54,140 nt of DNA. Origin: Polyangia bacterium. GTDB taxonomy: Bacteria; Myxococcota_A; Polyangia; Fen-1088. Shown one piece after another: positions 26,512 through 35,144 of the stretch (the stretch's first letter is position 1; each line of letters starts with the position of its first letter). The notes beneath the pieces were generated by a model. The model saw only the letters and a list, made by a program, of their open reading frames with translations, searched no databases and had not been told where the DNA came from. The stretch is taken from contig DATATI010000015.1 in the NCBI GenBank assembly GCA_036268875.1, positions 1 to 54,140 of the forward strand, read 5' to 3'. The translations under genes and the position numbers were made by a program.

Positions 26512-28929
26512 TTGTCGGTGCTTCTGCCGTACTGGTGCGCCTGCTTCGCCGTCGGGATCGCCTTCGCCGCGGCGGCCTCGTTCGGGGCGGTGACCTGCGC
26601 GGCGGCGGTGGCTGTCGGGTTGTCGTTGGCGGCGGTGCTGGGCTGGCGACGGGCGGAACGGATCGGGGTCGGGGCGATGCTGTTCGCGGCCGGCGTGCTG
26701 GGCGCGTACCGGGCGGCGCCGTCGGCAGACGCCGCGCCGGGCGTGAATTTTCGCGGCCGCGTTGACGACAATCAGCCGGCCCAACTGGAAGGGGTAGTGG
26801 CACACGGACCCGAGACCGCGGCGCACGGCACGCGCCTTGTGGTAGCCATCGATCGTGTCGACGGGCAGGCCGGGTCTGGCACCCTCTGGTTGTCGGTGTT
26901 GGCGGGCTGGCCGGATTTCGGGCCGGGCGAGCGGGTGCGTTTTTCGTCGCGTCTGCGGGCGGCCCGTGGCCTGCGTAACCCGGGCCTGGCCGATCCGGCG
27001 GTAGCTTTTCGCGCCGCCGGGATCGACGCGCTGGCGGGCGTATCCGCGGCGGGCGACATCACCCGCGTCGGTGGCGCGCCCGCCAGCGGTCCGCGCCGCT
27101 GGGCCTTTCGCGCCCGGCGGGCCATGCGCGCCGCCATCGAAGCCGAGGTCAGCGGCGAAGCGGCGGCGTTCCTGCGCACGGCCGTGCTGGGCGAACGCCG
27201 CGGCGTCAGCGACGAAGTCGAAGCGCATTTTCGCGCCGCCGGCGCCACCCACGTGCTGTCGGTGTCCGGGCTGCACCTGGCGGCGGTGGCGGGGCTGTTC
27301 TTCCTCTGCGTGCGGGCGCTGGCCGCGCGTGTGCCGCGGCTGGCGCTGTGGATCGATCCGCGAGCGGTGGCGGCGGCGGTGGCTTTGCCGGCGCTGGCGT
27401 TCTTCACGTTGCTGACTGGCGAAGCGGTGGCCACCGAGCGCTCGGCGTTGATGCTGGCGGTGGGCATGGTGGCGTTCATCGTCGGACGTTCGCCGTCGGG
27501 GCCGGCGGCGGTGGCGGCGGCGGCGCTGGTCTTGCTGGCCTCGTCGCCGCTGTTGCTGTTCGACGTGTCGCTGCAGCTGTCATTCGCGTCGGTGGTGGGG
27601 ATGGTGATGCTGGCCCGGACGCTGGGGCCGCGGGGGCGGCCGGCGCGGGTTTGGGCGCGCGTCGGGTTCTGGTTGTGGCGCTTCGGCGCGGCCACGCTGT
27701 CGGCCACCGCGGCCACCGCGCCGCTGGTGGCCCATCACTTCGGCGAGATCGCTCCCGCGTCGCCGCTGGGCAACCTGGCGCTGGTGCCGCTGGTGGAGAT
27801 GGTCGTCGTTCCGTGCGGGCTTTTCGGTGCGGCGATGGGCGCGTTCCTGCCGTGGCTGGGACACTGGCCGCTGCAGATGGCGGCGTTGGCCACGCGGGCG
27901 GCGCTGGCCGTCGCCGCCGTGTTCGGCGGACACGCGCCGGTCTGGGTGTGTCGGATGCCGAATCCGTTCGAGACCCTGGCGCTCAGCGCGGGCTTGTTGC
28001 TGGGGGCCGGCGCCGTGGTGCCGGCGGCGCGCGCGCAGCGTTGGCGGCTGGCAGCGGCGCTGGTTCTGCTGGCTGCCGCGTTGACCAGCCTGGTGGCGCG
28101 CGAGGTGGCGCGGCGACGTGATCCCAATTTGCGCGTGACGTTCCTCGACGTCGGGCAGGGCGACGCGGCGGTGGTCGAAGCGCCCGGCGGTCGCACGCTG
28201 GTCATCGACGGTGGCGGCGCCTACGACGGCTCGTTCGATCCGGGGCAGCGCGTGGTCGAACCGTTCTTGCGCCGGCGCGGCGTGACCACGATCGATCTGA
28301 TGGCGCTGTCGCATCCCCATCCTGATCATCTGGGCGGTCTGCAGTGGCTGGCGCAGCGATTTGCCGTGCGCGCATTGTGGACCAGCGGCGACGACGGCAA
28401 GAACCCAGCGTACGCGCGCCTGCTCGCCACGGCCAAGGCGCACGGCACGCCGACCGACCCGCCGACCACCACGACGTTCGGTCCGCTCTGCGTTGAACCG
28501 CTGGGGCCGTGGCTGGGCGATCGCATCGCCGCGCCGCCGGGCATGAGCGTCAACGACGCCTCGCTGGTCTTGCGCCTTTCCTTTGCCGGCCGCGCGCTGC
28601 TGTTTCCCGGCGATCTGGAGGCCGACGGCGAAGGCGAGCTGGTCGGTCGCGCCACGGTGGGCCAGACGGTGCACGCCGACGTCTTGAAGGTCCCGCACCA
28701 CGGCAGCCGGACGTCATCCAGCGACGAACTGCTGGACGCGGTGGCGCCGTCACTGGCGGTGGCGTCGCTGGGCTGGCAAAACCGCTTCCGGTTTCCGTCG
28801 CCCGAAGTGGTGGGGCGCTATGCCGACCGGCACGTTCGCTGGTTGCGGACCGATCTGGCAGGCGCGGTGACCGTGACCATCGATCCGACCGGCGCTATTT
28901 CCGTTCGCTGCGAACGCGGCTGTCCCTGA
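26512..28929 (+). CDS. comEC: ComEC/Rec2 family DNA-uptake channel protein
   Basis: ComEC forms the inner-membrane channel for single-stranded DNA in natural transformation. The 805 residues show an N-terminal hydrophobic block, an OB-like region and the competence domain with GERRGVSDEVEAHFRAAG followed by THVLSVSGLHLAAVAG. Many membrane helices follow, and then a C-terminal metallo-beta-lactamase domain starting VTFLDVGQGDAAVVE. That domain carries the metal site SHPHPDHLGG and a later PHHGSRTSS, so the nuclease-like site looks intact. The frame opens at a TTG at 26512; a GTG at 26518 is an alternative start. No other com genes are nearby. Confidence 0.9.
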   Translation: MSVLLPYWCACFAVGIAFAAAASFGAVTCAAAVAVGLSLAAVLGWRRAERIGVGAMLFAAGVLGAYRAAPSADAAPGVNFRGRVDDNQPAQLEGVVAHGPETAAHGTRLVVAIDRVDGQAGSGTLWLSVLAGWPDFGPGERVRFSSRLRAARGLRNPGLADPAVAFRAAGIDALAGVSAAGDITRVGGAPASGPRRWAFRARRAMRAAIEAEVSGEAAAFLRTAVLGERRGVSDEVEAHFRAAGATHVLSVSGLHLAAVAGLFFLCVRALAARVPRLALWIDPRAVAAAVALPALAFFTLLTGEAVATERSALMLAVGMVAFIVGRSPSGPAAVAAAALVLLASSPLLLFDVSLQLSFASVVGMVMLARTLGPRGRPARVWARVGFWLWRFGAATLSATAATAPLVAHHFGEIAPASPLGNLALVPLVEMVVVPCGLFGAAMGAFLPWLGHWPLQMAALATRAALAVAAVFGGHAPVWVCRMPNPFETLALSAGLLLGAGAVVPAARAQRWRLAAALVLLAAALTSLVAREVARRRDPNLRVTFLDVGQGDAAVVEAPGGRTLVIDGGGAYDGSFDPGQRVVEPFLRRRGVTTIDLMALSHPHPDHLGGLQWLAQRFAVRALWTSGDDGKNPAYARLLATAKAHGTPTDPPTTTTFGPLCVEPLGPWLGDRIAAPPGMSVNDASLVLRLSFAGRALLFPGDLEADGEGELVGRATVGQTVHADVLKVPHHGSRTSSSDELLDAVAPSLAVASLGWQNRFRFPSPEVVGRYADRHVRWLRTDLAGAVTVTIDPTGAISVRCERGCP

Positions 28930-28988
28930 GCAGCCGTGCCTGGCGGCGTGCGCCGACGCGGGGGCTTTTCCATCCGTCGGGTGGCGTC

Positions 28989-28994
28989 TATGCT
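28989..28994 (+). promoter_or_regulatory. -10 TATGCT before the 29003 lipoprotein gene
   Basis: TATGCT ends eight bases before the GTG at 29003 and 11 before the ATG at 29006. A weak TTTTCC lies 17 bases upstream. It fits the short-leader pattern seen elsewhere in the window. Confidence 0.4.
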
Positions 28995-29002
28995 GGAAGT
29001 CC

Positions 29003-30271
29003 GTGATGACTCGGGTGTCGATAGCGCTGGTGGTCTGCGGACTCGGGGCCGGCGCGTGCGGTCTGCCTGCGCCCCCCGCGCCAGCGCGGCTGTGGACTCT
29101 TGACGATTACGTCGCGCTTTACGAAGGGCGCGGCGGCGCCGAGAAGGTTCCGCCGCTGCCAACGACCGTGCTACCGGAGCGCTTGCTGGCCGAACCCAAT
29201 CCCGGCCAGTACCAGTTGGTGATGTCGCCGACCTTCGAAGAGGGTTATGCCGCTGCGTACCTGACCACTGACCTCTGGCAATCGTTCAACGAGATCTGGG
29301 TGCAGCCTCTTTACATCCAGGTGACCGGATGGAACGCCGCCGGCGTGCCGCAACTGTTTCCTGCCGGCGATCCGCGATCGCAGCCGATCTTTTCAGTCGG
29401 ACCGAAGAGCCGTTTTTACAGCCCGTACTGGGAGATCCTGTACGTCAAGGTGCCGGACGGCGCGCCGCCCTACACGTCGTGGCGAGAGATCGCCGATGCT
29501 GGTTCGCTGGAGGTGCGCGCTGGCGGCGCGCTGACCGCTTCGTTGCTGTCCGCCGACCTCATCATCATGCCGCCGGTGAACGATCGCGATCGATTCCCCG
29601 ATCTGCCGTCGCCCGAACAGATCGGCCCGACGGTGGTGCGCGGCACCGGCTATCTGGATGGCGCTCCCATCGACTACCTGAACTTCGGCATGGGCGCCTT
29701 TCAATGGGACGCCGATCGCGTCGTGCAGGAGGTTCCTCTGTTCGACATGGTGTTTCGCGACGACGCCGGGACCGTCCACTCGTTCGGCGGGCCGAAGGTG
29801 GGCGGGTCGGGGCCGCTGTTCACCGGCCGCTTGCCGCAACCGACATCCAGCAGCGGGCAGCCGCGCTATGGCGCCTACTGGCGTCTTTACAACGTCGAGA
29901 TGCCGTCCACCGCCCGCATCTTCGCCTCCGAGACGTACTTCAAGACCTTCCACGACGCGCTGGTGGCCGGGGGCGCGCCGGTCGGGGATCTGCAGTCCCT
30001 GGTCTATGACGGCGGCGATCCTCAGCACGGGCCGACGGTGCTGGCGGATGATCTGCGTCCCTTCCTCGGGCTCGTCACCACCCACGCCGAGTGCTTCGCC
30101 AGCTTCAAGACGCTGCGTGGATGCGCGGTCTGGTTTTCCAGCCAGACTGAACTGGAAGACGAACTGGACGTCACCGCGTTTCACAAGACCGATCTGACCG
30201 TGACCTGTCCGTTCGTTTCTTATCGGGGAAGCCCGGTCGATGCGTCATCGATGATCGCCGGCGGTCAATAG
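29003..30271 (+). CDS. lipoprotein of unknown function
   Basis: The lipobox GLGAGAC gives a lipid-anchored protein from about Cys19. The 400-residue mature part is rich in Pro, Tyr and Trp, with conserved-looking stretches such as LAEPNPGQYQLVMSPTFEEG, YSPYWEILYVKVPDG and SADLIIMPPVND, and cysteines only near the C-terminus (TTHAECFASFKTLRGCAVWF). I do not recognise a domain. The start is a GTG at 29003 or the ATG one codon later. The double-FHA gene follows after about 20 bases in the same direction and may be co-transcribed. Confidence 0.55.
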   Translation: MMTRVSIALVVCGLGAGACGLPAPPAPARLWTLDDYVALYEGRGGAEKVPPLPTTVLPERLLAEPNPGQYQLVMSPTFEEGYAAAYLTTDLWQSFNEIWVQPLYIQVTGWNAAGVPQLFPAGDPRSQPIFSVGPKSRFYSPYWEILYVKVPDGAPPYTSWREIADAGSLEVRAGGALTASLLSADLIIMPPVNDRDRFPDLPSPEQIGPTVVRGTGYLDGAPIDYLNFGMGAFQWDADRVVQEVPLFDMVFRDDAGTVHSFGGPKVGGSGPLFTGRLPQPTSSSGQPRYGAYWRLYNVEMPSTARIFASETYFKTFHDALVAGGAPVGDLQSLVYDGGDPQHGPTVLADDLRPFLGLVTTHAECFASFKTLRGCAVWFSSQTELEDELDVTAFHKTDLTVTCPFVSYRGSPVDASSMIAGGQ

Positions 30272-30291
30272 GCCACACGTCGCCGCCGCTC

Positions 30292-31263
30292 ATGCCGTTG
30301 CGCTTTCGCATCCTGGCCGTCGCCGCCGACGCGCCCGATCCCGGCCCGGCCGTCGAGCGGCAAGTGGATGTACCCGACGGCGCAGCCGAGATCCGCCTCG
30401 GGCGGCGCGACGATCTGGAGATCGTGCTGCCGTTCGCCGCCCTGTCGGGTTTGCACGCGCGGTTGCTCCGGACAACGATCGGCTTCGTCCTCGAAGATCT
30501 CGGCAGCCGCAACGGCACCGCCGTCGAGGATCGCGTGCTCACCGCGCACGGCCGGACGCCACTGCAGCCAGGCCAGCGTTTTCGACTGGCCAACATCTGG
30601 CTGGTCTTCGAAGGGCCGGTCCCGGCGGGCGCCGGCGCGGTGGAAGGCACGGGCACGCTGGCGCGCCGGCTGGTGAGCGATCTGTTCGCCCACCGCCCCG
30701 GCGGCGGCGAGGTGGCCCGTCTCATCGTCACCAGCGGCCCCGACGCCGGCCGCGCGCTGCACCTGGATCGCGCCGATCATCCCTATTCGGTGGGACGCGA
30801 TCCGGAGGGTGACCTGGTGCTCACCACTGGCGAGCTGTCGCGCGCCCACGCCTCGCTGCTGCGGCGCTGGGAGGGCGTGTTCGTGCGCGATCTCGCCTCG
30901 AAGAACGGCGTCACCGTCGGCGACGAACCGGTCGAAGGCGAGCGACGCCTGCATGATGGCGATCGTCTGCGCATGGGCGCGGTGGAATTTTCCTTCGAGG
31001 ATCCCGAAGATCGCTACCTGCGCCAGATGGACGCGCCGCTGCCCGCACCGCGCCCGTCGCTGCTCGCCGGCGTGTCGGGCGTGAACCTTTCGCACCCTGA
31101 TCTGTCGCGCGTGCCCATGCCGATGGAGATCGCGCCATCGGGAGGGGCGATGGCCGACGCGCATCGTCCGCTGTCCCACCGCGCCCGCCTCATCCTGGCC
31201 ATCGCCGGGATGGTGGTGTTCACGGCGATCGGTCTTCTGGTGCTGCTGGCGTTTCTGCCTTAA
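30292..31263 (+). CDS. double FHA-domain protein with a C-terminal membrane anchor
   Basis: Two FHA domains are visible. The first (about residues 20-105) has EIRLGRRDDLEIVLP, SGLHARL and DLGSRNGTAVED. The second (about 140-240) has YSVGRDPEGDLVL, ELSRAHASL and DLASKNGVTVGDEP. Both keep the Arg, Ser and Asn that contact phosphothreonine. A Pro-rich linker leads to one membrane helix at the end (about 300-320). It probably recruits phosphorylated partners to the membrane; the PEGA kinase at 12621 is a possible source of the phosphate, by inference only. Its TAA stop interlocks with the ffh stop on the other strand (shared TTAA), leaving no room for a terminator. Confidence 0.85.
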   Translation: MPLRFRILAVAADAPDPGPAVERQVDVPDGAAEIRLGRRDDLEIVLPFAALSGLHARLLRTTIGFVLEDLGSRNGTAVEDRVLTAHGRTPLQPGQRFRLANIWLVFEGPVPAGAGAVEGTGTLARRLVSDLFAHRPGGGEVARLIVTSGPDAGRALHLDRADHPYSVGRDPEGDLVLTTGELSRAHASLLRRWEGVFVRDLASKNGVTVGDEPVEGERRLHDGDRLRMGAVEFSFEDPEDRYLRQMDAPLPAPRPSLLAGVSGVNLSHPDLSRVPMPMEIAPSGGAMADAHRPLSHRARLILAIAGMVVFTAIGLLVLLAFLP

Positions 31264-32855
31264 CGGCGCTGGCGCCCCTTTTTGCGCGCCTTGCGGGCGT
31301 CCTTGCGTTTGCGCTTTTCCTTGCCCTTGTCGACGTTGCGCTTGGGCGCCTGAAAGTGTCCGCGTTCGGCCGACGGCGTGTTCATCATGTTGGCCAGCTG
31401 GTTGACGTCCAGGCCGGCGAACTTTTTCATCTGGGCCAGCTGCTTGAACCCCGGGATCTTTCCCAGCAGGCCGCTCGACATTCCGATCTGCATCATCATC
31501 TGCCGCATCATCGCGAAGCGGTTCAGCAGATCGGCGACCTCGTTTTCCTTGTGGCCGCAGCCGCGGGCGACGCGCTTGAGGCGGCCCTGGTCGTAAAAGG
31601 CGCTGCGCTTCTTCTTGCGCTTGCCGCCGTCGACCACCTCTTCCCAGCTGGTGACCACGAATCGCTCCGGGTGCCGGCGTTCGTCGTCGGTCATCGACGA
31701 GATCATCGAACCGATGCGCACCAGCTCGCGGTCGTCGATCTTGGCGCCCTCGGGCATGGCGTCGGCGACGCCGGGGATCTTCTCGACCATCTCGGACAGC
31801 GAGCCCATTTTTTTCAGCACGCCGATCTGTTCGAGGAAGTCGTTCATGTCGAACTTCCCCTTCAGCATGCGGACGGCGTCTTGTTCGGCTTTCTCCTCGT
31901 CGACGACCTCTTCGAACTGCTGGATCAGGCCCACCACATCGCCGCGGCCCAAGATGCGGCTGGCCATGCCGTCGGGGCGGAACTCTTCCAGGCGCTCCGA
32001 CGATTCGCCCATACCGACGAACTTGATCGGCTTGCCGGTGACGGCCCGGACCGACAGCGCGGCGCCGCCGCGTGCGTCGCCGTCCAGCTTGGTCAGGATG
32101 ACGCCGTCGAGATCCAGCCGATCGTTGAACGCCTTCGCCGTGCCGACCGCGTCCTGACCGATCATGGCGTCGACGATCAGCAAGATGTTCGCCGGGTGGG
32201 CGCGCCGGTTGATCTCTTCCAGTTCGTGCATCAACGGCTCGTCGATGGCCAGACGTCCGGCGGTGTCGAAGAGGATGACGTCGCGCCCGGTCTCGGCCGC
32301 CACGCGCACCGCTTTTTCGCAGATGTCCGGCGGCGACCCACCCGGTTCGGCGTAGACCGGGATGTCCAGGCGGCCGCCGATCACCTTCAGCTGCTCGATG
32401 GCGGCCGGGCGATAAACGTCGGCGGCGACCAGCAGCGGGCGTTTGTGCTTCTTCTCTAAGAACAGGGCCAGCTTGCCGATGGTGGTGGTCTTGCCCGAGC
32501 CCTGCAGGCCGACCAGCATGATGCCGGTAGGGCCTTTCTTGGCGAACTTGATGCTGTTGTCGACGGGACCCATCAGATCGACCAGCTCGTCGTGGCACAG
32601 CTTGACGAAGTGATCTTCAGGGGTGACGCGCTTGACCCGTTCGTTCGACGAGGCCTTGACCTTGACGATGACGCCGACCGCTTTCTCCCGCACCCGCTTG
32701 CAGAAGTCCTGGACCACGTCGAAGCCGACGTCTGCTTCCAGCAGCGCGGTCCGCACCTCTTTCAGCGCGTCATCGACGGTCGCTTCGTCCAGCTCCGCCA
32801 TTCCTTGAAATTTCTGCTTGGCGGTGCGGAAGCCCTTGGTCAGCGTTTCGAACAT
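31260..32855 (-). CDS. ffh: signal recognition particle protein Ffh, with M-domain insertion
   Basis: Ffh binds signal sequences and 4.5S RNA and hydrolyses GTP with FtsY to bring ribosomes to the membrane. The N and G domains are standard: GLQGSGKTT (116-124), DVYRPAA, FDTAGR (196-201), TKLDGDARGG, GMGE. The M domain has LLNRFAMMRQMMMQIGMSSG. It differs in two ways. About 20 extra residues (VVTSWEEVVDGGKRKKKRSA, about 400-419) precede the RNA-binding helix, and the usual GSG of that helix reads GCG (residues 432-434). A basic tail of about 35 residues ends the protein, so it is 531 residues long against about 450 in E. coli. No 4.5S RNA gene was recognised nearby. Confidence 0.95.
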   Translation of the reverse strand: MFETLTKGFRTAKQKFQGMAELDEATVDDALKEVRTALLEADVGFDVVQDFCKRVREKAVGVIVKVKASSNERVKRVTPEDHFVKLCHDELVDLMGPVDNSIKFAKKGPTGIMLVGLQGSGKTTTIGKLALFLEKKHKRPLLVAADVYRPAAIEQLKVIGGRLDIPVYAEPGGSPPDICEKAVRVAAETGRDVILFDTAGRLAIDEPLMHELEEINRRAHPANILLIVDAMIGQDAVGTAKAFNDRLDLDGVILTKLDGDARGGAALSVRAVTGKPIKFVGMGESSERLEEFRPDGMASRILGRGDVVGLIQQFEEVVDEEKAEQDAVRMLKGKFDMNDFLEQIGVLKKMGSLSEMVEKIPGVADAMPEGAKIDDRELVRIGSMISSMTDDERRHPERFVVTSWEEVVDGGKRKKKRSAFYDQGRLKRVARGCGHKENEVADLLNRFAMMRQMMMQIGMSSGLLGKIPGFKQLAQMKKFAGLDVNQLANMMNTPSAERGHFQAPKRNVDKGKEKRKRKDARKARKKGRQRR

Positions 32856-32863
32856 GCGCGCGG

Positions 32864-32869
32864 AATCTA
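32864..32869 (-). promoter_or_regulatory. -10-like TAGATT before ffh
   Basis: TAGATT ends eight bases before the ffh ATG at 32855; no Shine-Dalgarno site intervenes. Confidence 0.4.
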
Positions 32870-32931
32870 GCCTTTCCGTCGCCCGCGGGCCAGGGGCCAG
32901 CAGCTAAGGCGATCGCGGGTGCGCACCCTGG

Positions 32932-34485
32932 TCAAGGCTTGGGCGGATCGCCGGGGCGGCCGGGGTGGGTGTCGGCGGCGGCGGGCATAGCGGGAGCGGA
33001 GCGGTTTTTGCCGCGATTTTCCAGCCACCAAGACTCCCAGCGGGCGCGCGCCTCCTCGCGTTCGCGCTTGGGCAGGTCAAAGTGGTAGCCGAAGTATTCG
33101 CCGGTCAGCTGACGGAGATCCTCCGCGGCGGAAAAGCGGATCTCCGATGTCTTGTGGGACAGGCCACCGAACAGCCATTCGATGCGTTCGTCGTCCTGGT
33201 GGCCGTTCCACCAGACTCGCCAGCGCCGCACGCCATAACCAAAATCTTGTTTGGCGATCTCCACCAACGCGGCGTGCACCGATTTGGTCAGCGCCGCGTC
33301 GTGCTCGCCCAGCCGCCCGAGCAACGCCGGGATGCCCGCCGGATCGCGCAGCTCGCCCAGGGCGGTCACCGCCGGGATGGCGTTGCCGCCGGGCGCATTG
33401 ACGACGTCGTCGCGCAGCCGGGCGGTCAGGGCCGCGACGCGCGGGTGGCCGAGGTGGGTTCGCAGCGCGCGAAAGGCCACCGTCTGGCTTTCACCGGTTC
33501 CGGTCTCGGCGGCTTGCAATGTTTCCTCATCGGGGGGCGCGTTCGCGTCGACGGTCACCACGGCGACGCGGCCGGTTCTTCGCCGCGGCGGCGCCGGCGG
33601 CGGTTCGATGGGCGACGGCGCGCTTGGGCCGACCAGGGTCCCCGGTCGCGGCGCCGCGCTTTCCGCCGACAGCGAGAACTCGCCATAGTCGTCCTCGCTG
33701 CCACCCGGCGAATCCTGGATCGCCTGCGCTTGCTCCATCACCTGTTGCAGCGGAGCCAACCCCTCGACGGCGGCGGCGGGATCGTCCGGCAGGGCGAGCG
33801 CCGCTGCCGCCGCTGCTCGTTTGCCGCGCGTGGGCCGAGGCGTGCCTTCCGTCGAACGCGGCGGGTGACGTTTGCTGGCGGCGGGCGGCTCCGGCGCGGC
33901 TGCGGGCGCCTCGACCGTCGGCGGCCCCCTCGTCACCGTCACCACCGTCGGCGCCCGCGGCAACGGCAGTGGCGCCGGCGTTTGTGCCAGCATCCAGCGC
34001 CGCGCCACTTGCGCGCCCACCAGGTGGGCCAGCAGACGCAAGAACCGCGGCGGCATCGGCGTGCCGAAGACCATCTGCGCAGCGACGTGCACCCGCACCT
34101 CGGGCGCGATGTAAAGGTCGACGTCCAGACCGTGCGTCCCGGCCCGGCGGCGCAGCGATTCAGCCTCGGCCGGATCCGCGCACAGCACCGCCACCCGATC
34201 GCCGTGCCGCGCGACCGGCACGGCCAATCCGTCAGCCGCCGGCCGCGGTCCCAGCGTCGCCGCCACCGTCGGATCCACCTCGTCCATCAGCGCCGCTGGC
34301 GGCACCGGCAACCCGCTGGACGCAGCCAGCGTTCCCCACACCGTCGATTCGTCGACCACGGCCATCTCCAGCAGCGCGGTGTCCAGGCCGCCGCCGTACA
34401 CCATCTGCCGCCCGGCTGCGCTACGGACGATCTCCGCCGAGAGCACACCGTCGCGCACCAGACACTCTGCCAGGCCCGACGACAT
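32932..34485 (-). CDS. GspE-N-like and HEAT-repeat hybrid protein without ATPase domain
   Basis: The first 150 residues resemble the N-terminal domain of type II secretion/type IV pilus ATPases (GspE-N or MshEN): LAECLVRDGVLSAEIVRSA, then LDTALLEMAVVDESTVWGTL and a later VAVLCADPAEAESL. In place of the ATPase comes a 200-residue Pro/Ala-rich linker. A C-terminal HEAT-like region (about 350-490) follows: IPAVTALGELRDPAGIPALLGRL and SEIRFSAAEDLRQLTG. It has no Walker motifs. GspE-N domains bind partner proteins or cyclic di-GMP, so this may be a regulatory adaptor; that is inference. The ATG at 34485 is eight bases from a TACGAT box. Confidence 0.6.
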   Translation of the reverse strand: MSSGLAECLVRDGVLSAEIVRSAAGRQMVYGGGLDTALLEMAVVDESTVWGTLAASSGLPVPPAALMDEVDPTVAATLGPRPAADGLAVPVARHGDRVAVLCADPAEAESLRRRAGTHGLDVDLYIAPEVRVHVAAQMVFGTPMPPRFLRLLAHLVGAQVARRWMLAQTPAPLPLPRAPTVVTVTRGPPTVEAPAAAPEPPAASKRHPPRSTEGTPRPTRGKRAAAAAALALPDDPAAAVEGLAPLQQVMEQAQAIQDSPGGSEDDYGEFSLSAESAAPRPGTLVGPSAPSPIEPPPAPPRRRTGRVAVVTVDANAPPDEETLQAAETGTGESQTVAFRALRTHLGHPRVAALTARLRDDVVNAPGGNAIPAVTALGELRDPAGIPALLGRLGEHDAALTKSVHAALVEIAKQDFGYGVRRWRVWWNGHQDDERIEWLFGGLSHKTSEIRFSAAEDLRQLTGEYFGYHFDLPKREREEARARWESWWLENRGKNRSAPAMPAAADTHPGRPGDPPKP

Positions 34486-34493
34486 GACCCAGC

Positions 34494-34499
34494 ATCGTA
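34494..34499 (-). promoter_or_regulatory. -10-like TACGAT before the GspE-N/HEAT gene
   Basis: TACGAT ends eight bases before the ATG at 34485, in the 57-base gap after the RDD gene; no Shine-Dalgarno site. Confidence 0.4.
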
Positions 34500-34542
34500 G
34501 CCGGAGCCGCCGCCGCCGCCAACCGCGCAGCGCTCCGTGCCC

Positions 34543-35070
34543 TCAGCGATCGTCGACGATGACGTAGGTGCCGGCCAGGTGATCGTGCAGGGCGCGGTGC
34601 TCGCGATCGAACAGCGCCCACAGCCAACCCAGGCCGGCGGGCAGCACGCTGACCACCATGCCGGCCAGGCGAACCATCCCGCGCGTGGCGCCCGGCGCGC
34701 GCGCCCGACCCGAGATCAACCGAATCCCCACCAGGCGCATCCCCAACGTCTGGCCGGCGATGCCGGCAAAGTACAACTGATAGAGAATGGTGATCCCCAC
34801 GAACAGGCCGACCGCGCCCACCGCCATCGGGTTGCGATCCAGGATGCCGGCCACCAGCAGATCGGGGCCGACCTCGCGCAGGCCGGGCATCGGCACCTTG
34901 AGCGCGAACGCCGCCACCAGGGTCACGCCGGCGGTGCAGGCCAGCAGCACCGCGGCGTCCACGATCACCGCCGCGCACCGACGGGGAAATCCCGTCACAC
35001 GCACCCGGATCACCCGCTCCTCGGTTGGTCGGTTGGTCGGGTTCTTGGCAGGCGAGGATGCGCTGGGCAT
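34543..35070 (-). CDS. RDD-family membrane protein
   Basis: The 175 residues show the RDD layout. GFPRRCAAVIVDAAVLLAC is the first helix with conserved Arg and Asp, followed by a second long hydrophobic region (AVGAVGLFVGITILYQLYFA). The signature GQTLGMRLVGIRLIS comes next, and the third helix ends in LFDREHRALHDHLAGTYVI. RDD proteins are small membrane proteins of largely unknown, possibly transport-related, function. The ATG at 35070 gives a short Ser/Pro/Asn-rich N-terminus; another in-frame ATG at 35136 lies nine bases after the rsmE stop, so the gene may be the last of that operon. Confidence 0.75.
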   Translation of the reverse strand: MPSASSPAKNPTNRPTEERVIRVRVTGFPRRCAAVIVDAAVLLACTAGVTLVAAFALKVPMPGLREVGPDLLVAGILDRNPMAVGAVGLFVGITILYQLYFAGIAGQTLGMRLVGIRLISGRARAPGATRGMVRLAGMVVSVLPAGLGWLWALFDREHRALHDHLAGTYVIVDDR

Positions 35071-35144
35071 GGAAGCGGCGAACGCGGTCACAGAGCCATT
35101 GTGCGAATGAGCCTGGCGATCAGCAAGTTTCCGCATGCCAGCGT

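Noticed and set aside
30265-32598. A 777-codon open frame on the minus strand across the FHA gene and ffh
   Set aside because: Its translation is Arg/Gly-rich low-complexity with no domain, and it overlaps two well-supported genes (ffh in another frame on the same strand). It is a GC-rich shadow.
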